A DNA stretch of 23,227 bases from Holosporaceae bacterium UBA3830 (lineage in GTDB: Bacteria > Pseudomonadota > Alphaproteobacteria > UBA3830): assembly GCA_002393025.1 (NCBI GenBank), contig DGIE01000029.1, forward strand, positions 1 to 23,227. The letters run 5' to 3'. The notes below the pieces were generated by a model. The model was not told the DNA's origin. It ran no database searches and saw only the letters and a program-made list of their open reading frames with translations. Position numbers and translations under genes: made by a program. This document shows positions 15,826 to 22,384 of this stretch, in pieces; position 1 is the stretch's first letter, and each line of letters starts with the position of its first letter.

Positions 15826-16976
15826 TATTCACTCGCCATTTCGTTGAATGTTTTATTAGTTGATTCCAAAAACGCTTCTTGCCCTGTATATTTTAGGTAG
15901 CGTCTGATGATTAAGTCGCAATATTTTGGATCAATTTCCATCATACAGCATCTGCGGCCTGTTTCCTCGGACGCGATCAAGGTTGTGCCTCTTCCTCCGA
16001 GAGGATCGAGAATTACTTCATTTATATGTGAGCAATCCAAAATGGCATCAGCAGCCAACTGTACCGGAACTTCCTCTGCTCGATAACTCCAGACATTCGT
16101 CCGATATCGCCCCGTCTCTCCCAAACCAAAATTATTGGTATGTTTTGCTTCCCCCTTTTTGAAAACAAAGAATAGTTCTAATTGATTTGTGTAAAGTTCG
16201 GCTTGCTGTTCGACCCCTTTATTCCAAACACAAAGCTGTTTATATTCGTCGAAGACTGATTTGCCTGCGGACAAAATTTCGTACATGCGTTGCCAATTTG
16301 TTCCGAGGAAAAACAAACCCCCGTCTTTAGTTTTATTTTTGAGATTTCTGAAAGTTTGAGGAAGTTGCTCTATTACTGTTTCTTCCTTGAGATGAGTAAA
16401 GACCATATCGGCAACTTGACCTGCCATTAGACGATTGATCGCTTTTTCGTCTTTTACATCACCGCACATCAAGCGATGATTTCCCAAAATCCAAATATCT
16501 CCGGGCTTTGTAATTACCTCTTTTTCTTCGATATCTTCCTCGAATTCATCCTCTTGAATGGTTTTGTTTTCTTGGATTAATCGATCCACTTCACTTAAAT
16601 CGAATCCCGTTAAGTTGAGATCGAAATCCATTCCTTTCAGATCCAGCAATTCCAACCGCAAAAGGTCTTTATCCCATTCAGCCCAATTTGCCGATTGATT
16701 CGCTACCAAACGAAATGCTTTGATTTGAGCTTCAGTAAGATCATCTGCCAGCACAACAGGAACTTCTTTTAATCCGAGTTTCTTCGCTGCCTTTAATCTC
16801 AGGTGTCCGTCAACAACACTGCCGTCGCTTTTTGCGACAATCGGTATTCTGAACCCGAATTCTTTTATGCAATCGACCATCTTGTCGACTACCTCGTCGT
16901 TGTTTCGAGGATTGCGAATGTACTCGATTAATTTATCAACGGCAAATGTTTGGTACTTTAAAACGTTTTCAGTCAT
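15825..16976 (-). CDS. ParB-like / degenerate DNA methyltransferase fusion (DPPY motif lost)
   Basis: A 383-residue paralogue of the next gene to the right. Residues 1-100 form the ParB/sulfiredoxin-like domain (VDGHLRLKAAKKLG, 55-68). Residues 158-360 resemble a beta-class N6/N4 DNA methyltransferase, ending in LDPLGGRGTTLIASEETGRR near 323-342, a degraded AdoMet-binding motif. The motif IV position, VFTDPPY in the neighbour, reads VFTHLKE here (192-198). The following 20-odd residues are missing, and the HPTVK segment is absent as well. Catalysis is therefore unlikely. It may be a regulatory or DNA-binding partner of the active copy, or simply decaying. The ATG overlaps the upstream stop as ATGA. 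Confidence 0.8.
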   Translation of the reverse strand: MTENVLKYQTFAVDKLIEYIRNPRNNDEVVDKMVDCIKEFGFRIPIVAKSDGSVVDGHLRLKAAKKLGLKEVPVVLADDLTEAQIKAFRLVANQSANWAEWDKDLLRLELLDLKGMDFDLNLTGFDLSEVDRLIQENKTIQEDEFEEDIEEKEVITKPGDIWILGNHRLMCGDVKDEKAINRLMAGQVADMVFTHLKEETVIEQLPQTFRNLKNKTKDGGLFFLGTNWQRMYEILSAGKSVFDEYKQLCVWNKGVEQQAELYTNQLELFFVFKKGEAKHTNNFGLGETGRYRTNVWSYRAEEVPVQLAADAILDCSHINEVILDPLGGRGTTLIASEETGRRCCMMEIDPKYCDLIIRRYLKYTGQEAFLESTNKTFNEMASE

Positions 16977-18283
16977 GCAACGAACCTTTCGGCACTAATA
17001 TCTTCGAAAGCCTTACCTGTTGCAGCATGAATGACTCGTCGATCTGTTAAATTCATCCATCTGTATATAATTGTGTCTACATATTTTGGTTCAAGTTCTA
17101 TCATGAAACATTTGCGATTCGTTTCTTCTGCTGCAATCAATGTGGTCCCCGAACCTCCGAATAAATCTAAAACCAAATCTCCTTCATCCGACGCATCTAA
17201 TATTGTGTCCTTCACCAATGGTAATGATTTAACCGTCGGATGTGATGCCAGCAATTCATCTCTGTTTTCCGTCGCAAAGCTGTTCATTCCCGGATAAGTC
17301 CAAACGTTGCTTCGATTTCCGTGAAATGGTTTTTCTCCTTTTCCGTTCTTGAAGATAAAGATCAATTCATGCTGACTGCGGTAGAAGTTTCCCATACCTC
17401 CAGTTCCCTTGTTCCAAATGCAGAGCTGTTTTAAGGTGTCGTAATTCTTCTTTCCCGCCGTAATAATTTCGTAGACGTGCTTCCAATCCATGCAAACGTA
17501 ATGAAGAGAACCGTCATTAGAAAACAAAGCCAAATTATGAAAAATCTTTGAGAGAAATTCGATAAATTCTTCCTCCGACATCTCTCCCGAAGCCATGAGA
17601 AATTCCGCATGTTTGTGTTCTTTGTTAATCCCGGAGATGTTTGAAACCTTCACATTGTAAGGCGGATCGGTGAACACCACATCGGCTAATTGACCGTTCA
17701 TCAGCTTTCGAACATCACTTTCGCTTGTTGAATTGCCACAAAGAAGTCTGTGATTTCCGAGTATCCAAAGATCGCCCAATTTGCTCACAATCTTCATTTC
17801 TTGCTGTGGCTCTTCGTCATTTGATTCTGACGTGCTTTCATCAATATCGCTCTTTAAAATTTCGCTGATTTCATCTAAATCGAACCCTGTTAAACCCAAA
17901 TCAAAGTTCATTTCCTTGAGTTCTTCAAGTTCTAATTTGAGTAACTCCTCATCCCATTCCGCCCAATTGGCCGATTGATTAGCTAACAGACGGAAGGCTT
18001 TAATTTGAGCCTCGCTCAGATCGTCTGCAATTACGACAGGGACTTCGGATAACCCTAATTTTCTTGCGGCTTTGAGTCTCAAATGTCCATCAACAACTGT
18101 TCCGTCACTTTTTGCAACGATTGGTATTCTGAATCCGAATTCCTTGATGCAGCCAACCATTTTGTCTACCACTTCGTTGTTTTTTCGAGGGTTTCTCACG
18201 TATTCAACGAGGTCAGCTGTCTTGAATGTTTTGAACTTTAGATTACTATTGATGCTTGAGAGATTTTCGGGGACATTACTCAT
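16973..18283 (-). CDS. ParB-like / adenine or cytosine-N4 DNA methyltransferase fusion, intact
   Basis: A 436-residue fusion common in phages, usually placed just before terminase. Residues 1-105 are a ParB-like nuclease/CTPase-fold domain (IPIVAKSDGTVVDGHLRLKA, 54-73). Residues 170-410 are a beta-class DNA methyltransferase with motif IV DPPYN (206-210), HPTVK (348-352) and the AdoMet-binding DLFGGSGTTL (373-382). All needed motifs are present, so it should methylate adenine N6 or cytosine N4, probably protecting phage DNA from host restriction or marking packaging DNA. The target is unknown. It overlaps the RuvC-like gene by ATGA and has only a weak ribosome site, so coupling is likely. Confidence 0.88.
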   Translation of the reverse strand: MSNVPENLSSINSNLKFKTFKTADLVEYVRNPRKNNEVVDKMVGCIKEFGFRIPIVAKSDGTVVDGHLRLKAARKLGLSEVPVVIADDLSEAQIKAFRLLANQSANWAEWDEELLKLELEELKEMNFDLGLTGFDLDEISEILKSDIDESTSESNDEEPQQEMKIVSKLGDLWILGNHRLLCGNSTSESDVRKLMNGQLADVVFTDPPYNVKVSNISGINKEHKHAEFLMASGEMSEEEFIEFLSKIFHNLALFSNDGSLHYVCMDWKHVYEIITAGKKNYDTLKQLCIWNKGTGGMGNFYRSQHELIFIFKNGKGEKPFHGNRSNVWTYPGMNSFATENRDELLASHPTVKSLPLVKDTILDASDEGDLVLDLFGGSGTTLIAAEETNRKCFMIELEPKYVDTIIYRWMNLTDRRVIHAATGKAFEDISAERFVA

Positions 18284-18909
18284 GATCGAAGACCTTCATT
18301 TACTGCATTTTCAAGGATTCTTGAGTAATAATGAGCCAAGTCAACCCCTAAAAAACCTCTGTCGCTAGCTAAATCGCGGGGGTCTGCGCTCCGCACCCTC
18401 AAATTTGAGGAAGGACCCTGCTTCGTTTGACACGAAATTTTTCGCCCATAATGCCTATTCAATGGTTGACCCTCCTCCTTGGCGATTGCCAGAAGCAAAA
18501 TAGCAAGAGCATCCGCCTCGTTATCATCTGCAGGACTGAAGCCGAGGTTTGACATCGCCTTGACTACTTCGTCCTTTGTAGCCCTCCCGTGTCCCGCGAT
18601 GTACTTCTTGATTTCTCCCACTTCACAACCTTCATATGGTACTTGATGAGCTTCACATACTGCCGCAAGTATATACATAAAAGCTCCGTACACGTGTCCA
18701 GCCTCAGTTCCCAGGTGTCGGCGAACTCTTTCGAAATATACTTTCCCGATTTCGTATTGATCTAAGGTCCAGTACAGCCATTGCAGAAAATCCAAGAATC
18801 TCTGACCGAAAGTCTTGTTCTTCAGCTTCTTCGTGCCGCTTATGATCTTTTCATTAGATAAAATTGCATAGCCAAGGTGCGATCCTAGATCGAGTGCAAG
18901 TATGTTCAT
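18280..18909 (-). CDS. RuvC-like Holliday-junction resolvase with extra C-terminal tail
   Basis: First gene of the leftward operon. Residues 1-145 have RuvC form: NILALDLGSHLGYAI (Asp7), VYFERVRRHLGTEAG (Glu60), and ADDNEADALAIL with an acidic cluster at 128-133. Phage RuvC proteins clear branched DNA before packaging, which suits the terminase nearby. The chosen ATG at 18909 has GGGAGG 4 nt upstream; a longer frame from 18921 would begin inside that site. Family members usually end near residue 150-175, but here some 60 residues follow (from QPLNRHYGRK), resembling no RuvC sequence I know. Part is encoded by DNA with the palindrome CCTCAAATTTGAGG, possibly an element insertion. Confidence 0.85.
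   Translation of the reverse strand: MNILALDLGSHLGYAILSNEKIISGTKKLKNKTFGQRFLDFLQWLYWTLDQYEIGKVYFERVRRHLGTEAGHVYGAFMYILAAVCEAHQVPYEGCEVGEIKKYIAGHGRATKDEVVKAMSNLGFSPADDNEADALAILLLAIAKEEGQPLNRHYGRKISCQTKQGPSSNLRVRSADPRDLASDRGFLGVDLAHYYSRILENAVNEGLRS
18397..18410. repeat. 14-bp perfect palindrome in the RuvC tail region
   Basis: CCTCAAATTTGAGG is self-complementary. It is flanked by GGGTC-type ends (GGTCTGCG on one side, GGACCC on the other), so a larger imperfect hairpin is possible. It lies inside the non-family tail of the resolvase. Confidence 0.5.
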
Positions 18910-19108
18910 TGGTCCTCCCATATATGTTTATTCCGTTTTTCGGGAGAAAATGTTCAAACTTTTTTCAAAAATTTTTAGTTTTTTAGGTTGGATCTAGTTT
19001 TGATAGTCTTCCGTTTGATATATTTCGTGAATTTATTAAAAATTTATTAATATTTACTATAATTATAAAAATAACCCCATATTCATATTGTTGTAGAAGG
19101 AATTGAGT
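18910..19108. promoter_or_regulatory. divergent AT-rich control region
   Basis: The leftward late operon and the rightward early genes diverge here. No gene fits these 199 bases. They are extremely AT-rich with T and A runs. On the plus strand a perfect TATAAT occurs at 19058-19063, about 46 nt before the ATG at 19109, but its -35 counterpart is poor. On the minus strand a TTGAAC-like -35 lies near 18950, with weak -10 candidates. The exact promoters are not determined. Confidence 0.5.
19058..19063 (+). promoter_or_regulatory. candidate -10 box for the rightward operon
   Basis: A perfect TATAAT. The hexamer 17 nt upstream is ATTAAA, a poor -35, so the promoter may need an activator, or the match may be chance in AT-rich DNA. 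Confidence 0.3.
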
Positions 19109-19280
19109 ATGTTTAAAAAAAATAAATATTGCATCGAATATTCTTAGGTATTTAAAGAATCAATTATTAAAAATTCGCAAAAATGCACGTGATCTTAAAG
19201 GAAATAACCACACCCCATGCAACAAGATAATCCCTGCTTATTTCACCGACGAAGGGCTTTTCTTTGACGATATAAAAGTT
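19109..19280 (+). pseudogene. 5' part of the regulator, out of frame with its ATG at an A8 run
   Basis: An ATG at 19109 has a good Shine-Dalgarno (GAAGGA, 7 nt upstream) but reads only MFKKNKYCIEYS before a stop. The frame of the downstream regulator is open from 19107 yet has no ATG, GTG or TTG before 19281. Removing one A from the run of eight (19115-19122) would join the ATG to that frame and give about 157 residues starting MFKKINIASNILRYLKNQ. The region then reads as plausible coding sequence (NKIIPAYFTDEGLFFDDIKVL). So this is most likely the true 5' end, displaced by a one-base homopolymer change or corrected by slippage. Confidence 0.55.
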
Positions 19281-19583
19281 TTGGATAAGAAATCCAAGCA
19301 ACAAATAGAATTGATGAAACTTATTTTCTCAAAGCAAACTTCTTTCGCTTTGAACAATTCTAATGAATTTGGTTCTACGTGGTATGAATTGGCTACAAAA
19401 ATGGAACGAATAACCAAAAAAATTGTAACCGCACAATACGTACGCCAATTAATTTGGGAGATACAAACCAAAATAAAAAGGGCTTACCAGGGAAGTCCAA
19501 ACAAAATTATCGAGATTAAAAATCATAGATATGTTTTGAATGAAAGAATCGTTTTAAAAATGCATAAAAATACATACAACTGA
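19281..19583 (+). CDS. small winged-helix-like regulator (OmpR-type DNA-binding region), start uncertain
   Basis: A 100-residue reading from a TTG at 19281 that has no ribosome site; the natural start is probably further upstream (19109, with a frame change). The C-terminal half (YVRQLIWEIQTKIKRAYQG, then NKIIEIKNHRYVLN) resembles the recognition helix and wing of OmpR/PhoB-type DNA-binding domains (VxxxIxxLRxKI ... I.T..G.GY.L). There is no receiver domain. Its place next to the divergent region suggests an early transcription regulator of the phage. The family assignment is by pattern only. Confidence 0.5.
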   Translation: MDKKSKQQIELMKLIFSKQTSFALNNSNEFGSTWYELATKMERITKKIVTAQYVRQLIWEIQTKIKRAYQGSPNKIIEIKNHRYVLNERIVLKMHKNTYN

Positions 19584-19665
19584 TGTCTTTAAAAATCGAA
19601 CGCTCATTTTTGAGGATTCTTATATAGCTATAACTGATGCTTTTTCTCTTGCAACTGATGTCTTG
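19577..19665 (+). repeat. three direct repeats of AACTGATG-type sequence
   Basis: CAACTGATGTCTTT (19577-19590), TAACTGATGCTTTT (19631-19644) and CAACTGATGTCTTGG (19652-19665) share AACTGATG(T)CTT, with starts 54 and 21 bp apart. A palindrome TATAGCTATA (19623-19632) lies between them. They fill the 131-bp gap before the sigma-like gene and could be operator sites. The rest of that gap holds no gene. Confidence 0.45.
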
Positions 19666-19714
19666 GTTTTGTTTTTTCCTCCATACTGATTACGTTTTTT
19701 GAATTGAGAATGCT

Positions 19715-20752
19715 ATGAATCGGTATGATGGAATTGATAAAAGAATTGTTTCGAACGTTAAAACTTTTGCGAAAAATCTAAAGCGTAATGCGTTGTTTCT
19801 TTTTATGGAAATTGAAGATTTAGAGCAGGAACTTATGTACGAAATTATTTCTTGTATTGAGAAATTCGATGAACGTTACGGTCAACTGGAACACTTTGTT
19901 AGAAGAGTACTAAATAGAAGTTGCGCAACGTTAATTGAAACTTATACGCGAAAGAAACGAGATTCTGTTATCAAATTTTCTGAGTATTCCGATGAAATGC
20001 GACAGGATCGAGATACTTATAATTCAGATCAATATCATGATTTGTTAGAAAACCGTTTTGATATTTCTGCATTTTTAAATGAAATGCCAATGAAACATCG
20101 GCTGATTTGTCGGCTTTTGGTAGATCATACTGTTATAGAAATATCACAAATACTCGGCGTTTCCAGATCTTCGATATATCGGGATTTAAGATTAATCAAA
20201 ATCGCATTTCAGCACTTCGAAAATTCTAAAAAGCATTTTTGTTTGTTTAAAACTAAGGGAGGAAAAAGAATGAGCAAAAATCTATCAGTCATCGAAACCA
20301 TGAATACCAAAGAGCTGAGTTCTCTTGAAGTATTTGATCTTGCCGATCTTTCTGATCAGGTGGCTAGGCTTTTAAGCCATGCTAAGGAACTCAAAGCAAA
20401 GCTCGATGATGCTTTGAATCTTCGTTTTTCCGAAACCGTTAAGGAAAATCTTCGGCTTGAAAATAAAGACACAGGCACAACGAAATTCATAGATCATGGT
20501 TTTCAAATTGTTGCTGAAGTGCCGAAGAAAGTCACCTGGGATTCTCAAAAAATTGAGGAAATTATCAAAACCATTCCTGAGTCGCACCGCCGAGACTACA
20601 TCAAAACAACTCATTCCATCGATGAGAGAATTTACTCTAATTTCTCCTACGAATATCAGCTGTTGTTTAAACCGGCTCGTACGGTCACTCCGGGAAAAAC
20701 TAAGTATCAAATCAAATTACCAGAAGCCAATAATTTAGGAGATGAACAATGA
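19715..20752 (+). CDS. sigma-70-like protein fused in frame to a conserved phage protein
   Basis: A 345-residue ORF that looks like two genes joined. Residues 1-170 resemble a sigma-70-family protein: IEDLEQELMYEIISCIEKF (33-51, region 2 like), then FVRRVLNRSCATLIE, and a helix-turn-helix of region 4 type, HTVIEISQILGVSRSSIYRD (138-157). From residue 186 a different protein begins (MSKNLSVIETMNTKELSS), with its own strong ribosome site (GGGAGG, 7 nt before an ATG at 20270) in the same frame and no stop between. It may direct host polymerase to phage promoters. The start at 19715 has only a weak GAG 6 nt before it. Confidence 0.65.
   Translation: MNRYDGIDKRIVSNVKTFAKNLKRNALFLFMEIEDLEQELMYEIISCIEKFDERYGQLEHFVRRVLNRSCATLIETYTRKKRDSVIKFSEYSDEMRQDRDTYNSDQYHDLLENRFDISAFLNEMPMKHRLICRLLVDHTVIEISQILGVSRSSIYRDLRLIKIAFQHFENSKKHFCLFKTKGGKRMSKNLSVIETMNTKELSSLEVFDLADLSDQVARLLSHAKELKAKLDDALNLRFSETVKENLRLENKDTGTTKFIDHGFQIVAEVPKKVTWDSQKIEEIIKTIPESHRRDYIKTTHSIDERIYSNFSYEYQLLFKPARTVTPGKTKYQIKLPEANNLGDEQ
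20270..20752 (+). CDS. conserved phage protein from an internal start (hypothetical)
   Basis: A 160-residue product from the ATG at 20270, with GGGAGG 7 nt upstream, better than the site of the ORF containing it. It has a helical N-terminal half (SDQVARLLSHAKELKAKLDD) and a C-terminal half with DHGFQIVAEVPKKVTWDSQK and YSNFSYEYQLLFKPARTVTP. I recall this pattern from unnamed proteins upstream of Sak4-type ATPases in phage recombination operons. Its function is unknown. Its 3' end overlaps the ATPase gene by ATGA, supporting a recombination-module role. Confidence 0.55.
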   Translation: MSKNLSVIETMNTKELSSLEVFDLADLSDQVARLLSHAKELKAKLDDALNLRFSETVKENLRLENKDTGTTKFIDHGFQIVAEVPKKVTWDSQKIEEIIKTIPESHRRDYIKTTHSIDERIYSNFSYEYQLLFKPARTVTPGKTKYQIKLPEANNLGDEQ

Positions 20753-21531
20753 AAATAATTTCTGCAGATGAAAGGCTGAAACAGCATACTGGCGTAAAGC
20801 TCGCTATTTTCGGGAAGTATGGAATTGGGAAAACAAGTCTTCTAAAAACCCTTAACGAACCAACTCTCTGCCTTGATTTTGAAGCTGGATTGCTGGCAGT
20901 ACAAGGTTGCTGGGATGGAGATTCGATCTCCGTTCGTACTTGGGAAGATGCACGTGACATTGCCTGCCTCATCGGTGGCGTTAATCCTGCATCCAAATCT
21001 TGTTATAGTCAGAAACACTTCGACATGGCCAAAGCAAAATTCAAGGATTGCAACTTTTCGAAATACAGGTGCATCTTTATTGATTCGATCACAATTGCTT
21101 CGAAAATCTGTCTGCTGTGGTGCAAAGTTCAGCCCGAAGCTTGCTCTGAGCGCACAGGAAAACCCGACTTGAGAGCTTCCTATGGATTGCTCGCCACTGA
21201 AATGTCAGCTTGGTTGAATCAGTTTCAGCACATTCCGGACAAAGACATAATCTTCGTTGGTCTCTTGGATTCAAAGACGGATGATTTCAACAATACTTTT
21301 TGGATCCCGCAAATCGAAGGCACGAAAATATCGGTTGAAATTCCGGGAGTGCTCGATGAAGTCATTTCGATGATTCCATACAAAAATGAAGATGGTCAGC
21401 CGGAGCGTAAATTTGTATGCCAGACTTTGAACCACGGAGGATTCCCTGCAAAAGATCGATCAGGGCGTTTGGATGAAATTGAAGCCGCTGATTTGGGAAA
21501 ATTGTTAAAGAAAATTAAAGGAGGTAAATAA
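20749..21531 (+). CDS. Sak4/AAA_24-type recombination ATPase
   Basis: A 260-residue RecA-like ATP-binding phage protein. Walker A is FGKYGIGKTSLLKTL (21-35) and the Walker B-like segment is CIFIDSITIA (108-117). TWEDARDIACLIGG (64-77) and SYGLLATEMSAWLNQFQ are typical of the Sak4 group of single-strand annealing proteins. It probably works with the DUF669 protein encoded next. The ATG overlaps the previous stop as ATGA, and GGAG lies 7 nt upstream. It ends at the TAATG junction with the next gene. Confidence 0.85.
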   Translation: MKIISADERLKQHTGVKLAIFGKYGIGKTSLLKTLNEPTLCLDFEAGLLAVQGCWDGDSISVRTWEDARDIACLIGGVNPASKSCYSQKHFDMAKAKFKDCNFSKYRCIFIDSITIASKICLLWCKVQPEACSERTGKPDLRASYGLLATEMSAWLNQFQHIPDKDIIFVGLLDSKTDDFNNTFWIPQIEGTKISVEIPGVLDEVISMIPYKNEDGQPERKFVCQTLNHGGFPAKDRSGRLDEIEAADLGKLLKKIKGGK

Positions 21532-22031
21532 TGATTGATTTTAACGATGCAGGGGCGCAGTCGAATTACGAACTAATTCCTGCCAACACTCTTGCGAAAG
21601 CCAGGTTTGTCATCAATGGAGGTAATGATCCTGTCGACAACTGCATTACTCACTCGAAAAATGGCGATACGTCTTACTTAGATTGCGAATTTATCATTCT
21701 CGAAGGTAAGTATGCCAAGCGAAAAATCTTCGATAAGATCGGGCTTTCCGGCAACGACAGCTGGGTAATCATGGGACGAGCGCGCATTCGTGCAATCCTC
21801 GAATCAGCAAAGGGGATTAATCCGAAAGACATGAGCGAAATTGCTCAGAAAGCCAGAACGATCGAATCTTTTGCGGATCTAAACAATCTGGACGTGGTGA
21901 TAAAAATCGGCATCGAACACGATAAAAACGGCGTTTATCCCGACAAAAATCGAGTGCTGGCAATCATTACGCCCGAACATATTTCGTATTCTGAATTCAT
22001 GACAGGTCAGGATATTCCGTGGAGTTTGTGA
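21531..22031 (+). CDS. DUF669 protein, recombination partner (ssDNA-binding-like)
   Basis: A 166-residue protein of the DUF669 family, which in phages sits directly after Sak4/AAA_24 ATPases. Family segments are the opening IDFNDAGAQSNYELIPANT, YLDCEFIILEGKYAKRKIFD and the internal GRARIRAILESAKGINP. A role as a single-stranded-DNA-binding or replication accessory protein is inferred from the operon and a probable OB-like beta fold. The ribosome site AAGGAGG is near-perfect, 6 nt before the ATG. Confidence 0.82.
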   Translation: MIDFNDAGAQSNYELIPANTLAKARFVINGGNDPVDNCITHSKNGDTSYLDCEFIILEGKYAKRKIFDKIGLSGNDSWVIMGRARIRAILESAKGINPKDMSEIAQKARTIESFADLNNLDVVIKIGIEHDKNGVYPDKNRVLAIITPEHISYSEFMTGQDIPWSL

Positions 22032-22234
22032 TGATTTATCCGGAAAGAGAGCTTTGGTGTTCGGTCGTTTTGCAGGCAATAGACGATTTGTTCGGAAGAT
22101 CTTACGAGAATCAAAGACACGCTTTCGTTTGGATTTTCTACAACGATCCTGATTATTTCAGAATCTGCGATTATGCGCGAATTGATCCGATGGCTGTAAG
22201 AAAAAAGGCTTTTTACAAAATTATCAATGGGTGA
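22031..22234 (+). CDS. small conserved phage protein of unknown function
   Basis: A 67-residue protein. The ATG at 22031 has GGAG 6 nt upstream and overlaps the DUF669 stop as TGATG; an upstream GTG in the same frame lacks a site and would lie inside that gene. The sequence has WCSVVLQAIDDL, then RHAFVWIFYNDPDYFRICDY and ARIDPMAVRKKAFYKI. This recalls small unnamed phage proteins with an aromatic middle and a C-terminal (A/R)IDP..VR segment. It may be DNA-binding. No function is known. Confidence 0.55.
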   Translation: MIYPERELWCSVVLQAIDDLFGRSYENQRHAFVWIFYNDPDYFRICDYARIDPMAVRKKAFYKIING

Positions 22235-22281
22235 TGCGATGATGAGCGAATTTATTCCGCCGTAATAAAAACTAAAACTAC

Positions 22282-22349
22282 AGGTAAAACAACAGAGAAA
22301 ATTTCATTAACGTGTCCGGAATCGAGACGCAATCCCCGGGGTTTTACCT
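22282..22349 (+). repeat. inverted repeat upstream of the antirepressor
   Basis: AGGTAAAAC (22282-22290) and GTTTTACCT (22341-22349) form 9-bp arms 50 nt apart. The palindrome CCCCGGGG (22334-22341) touches the right arm. It could be an operator or an RNA structure in the leader. The 150-bp gap has no gene otherwise. Confidence 0.4.
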
Positions 22350-22384
22350 AATTTTTGAAACCGTTTTAAATTTTGGAGTGTTTT

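Noticed and set aside
20940..21000. A sequence with GATGCACGTGACATTGCC and TGCATCC that looks like another palindromic element copy
   Set aside because: It encodes the conserved TWEDARDIACLIGG segment of the Sak4-type ATPase and lacks the paired stem, so the likeness is chance.
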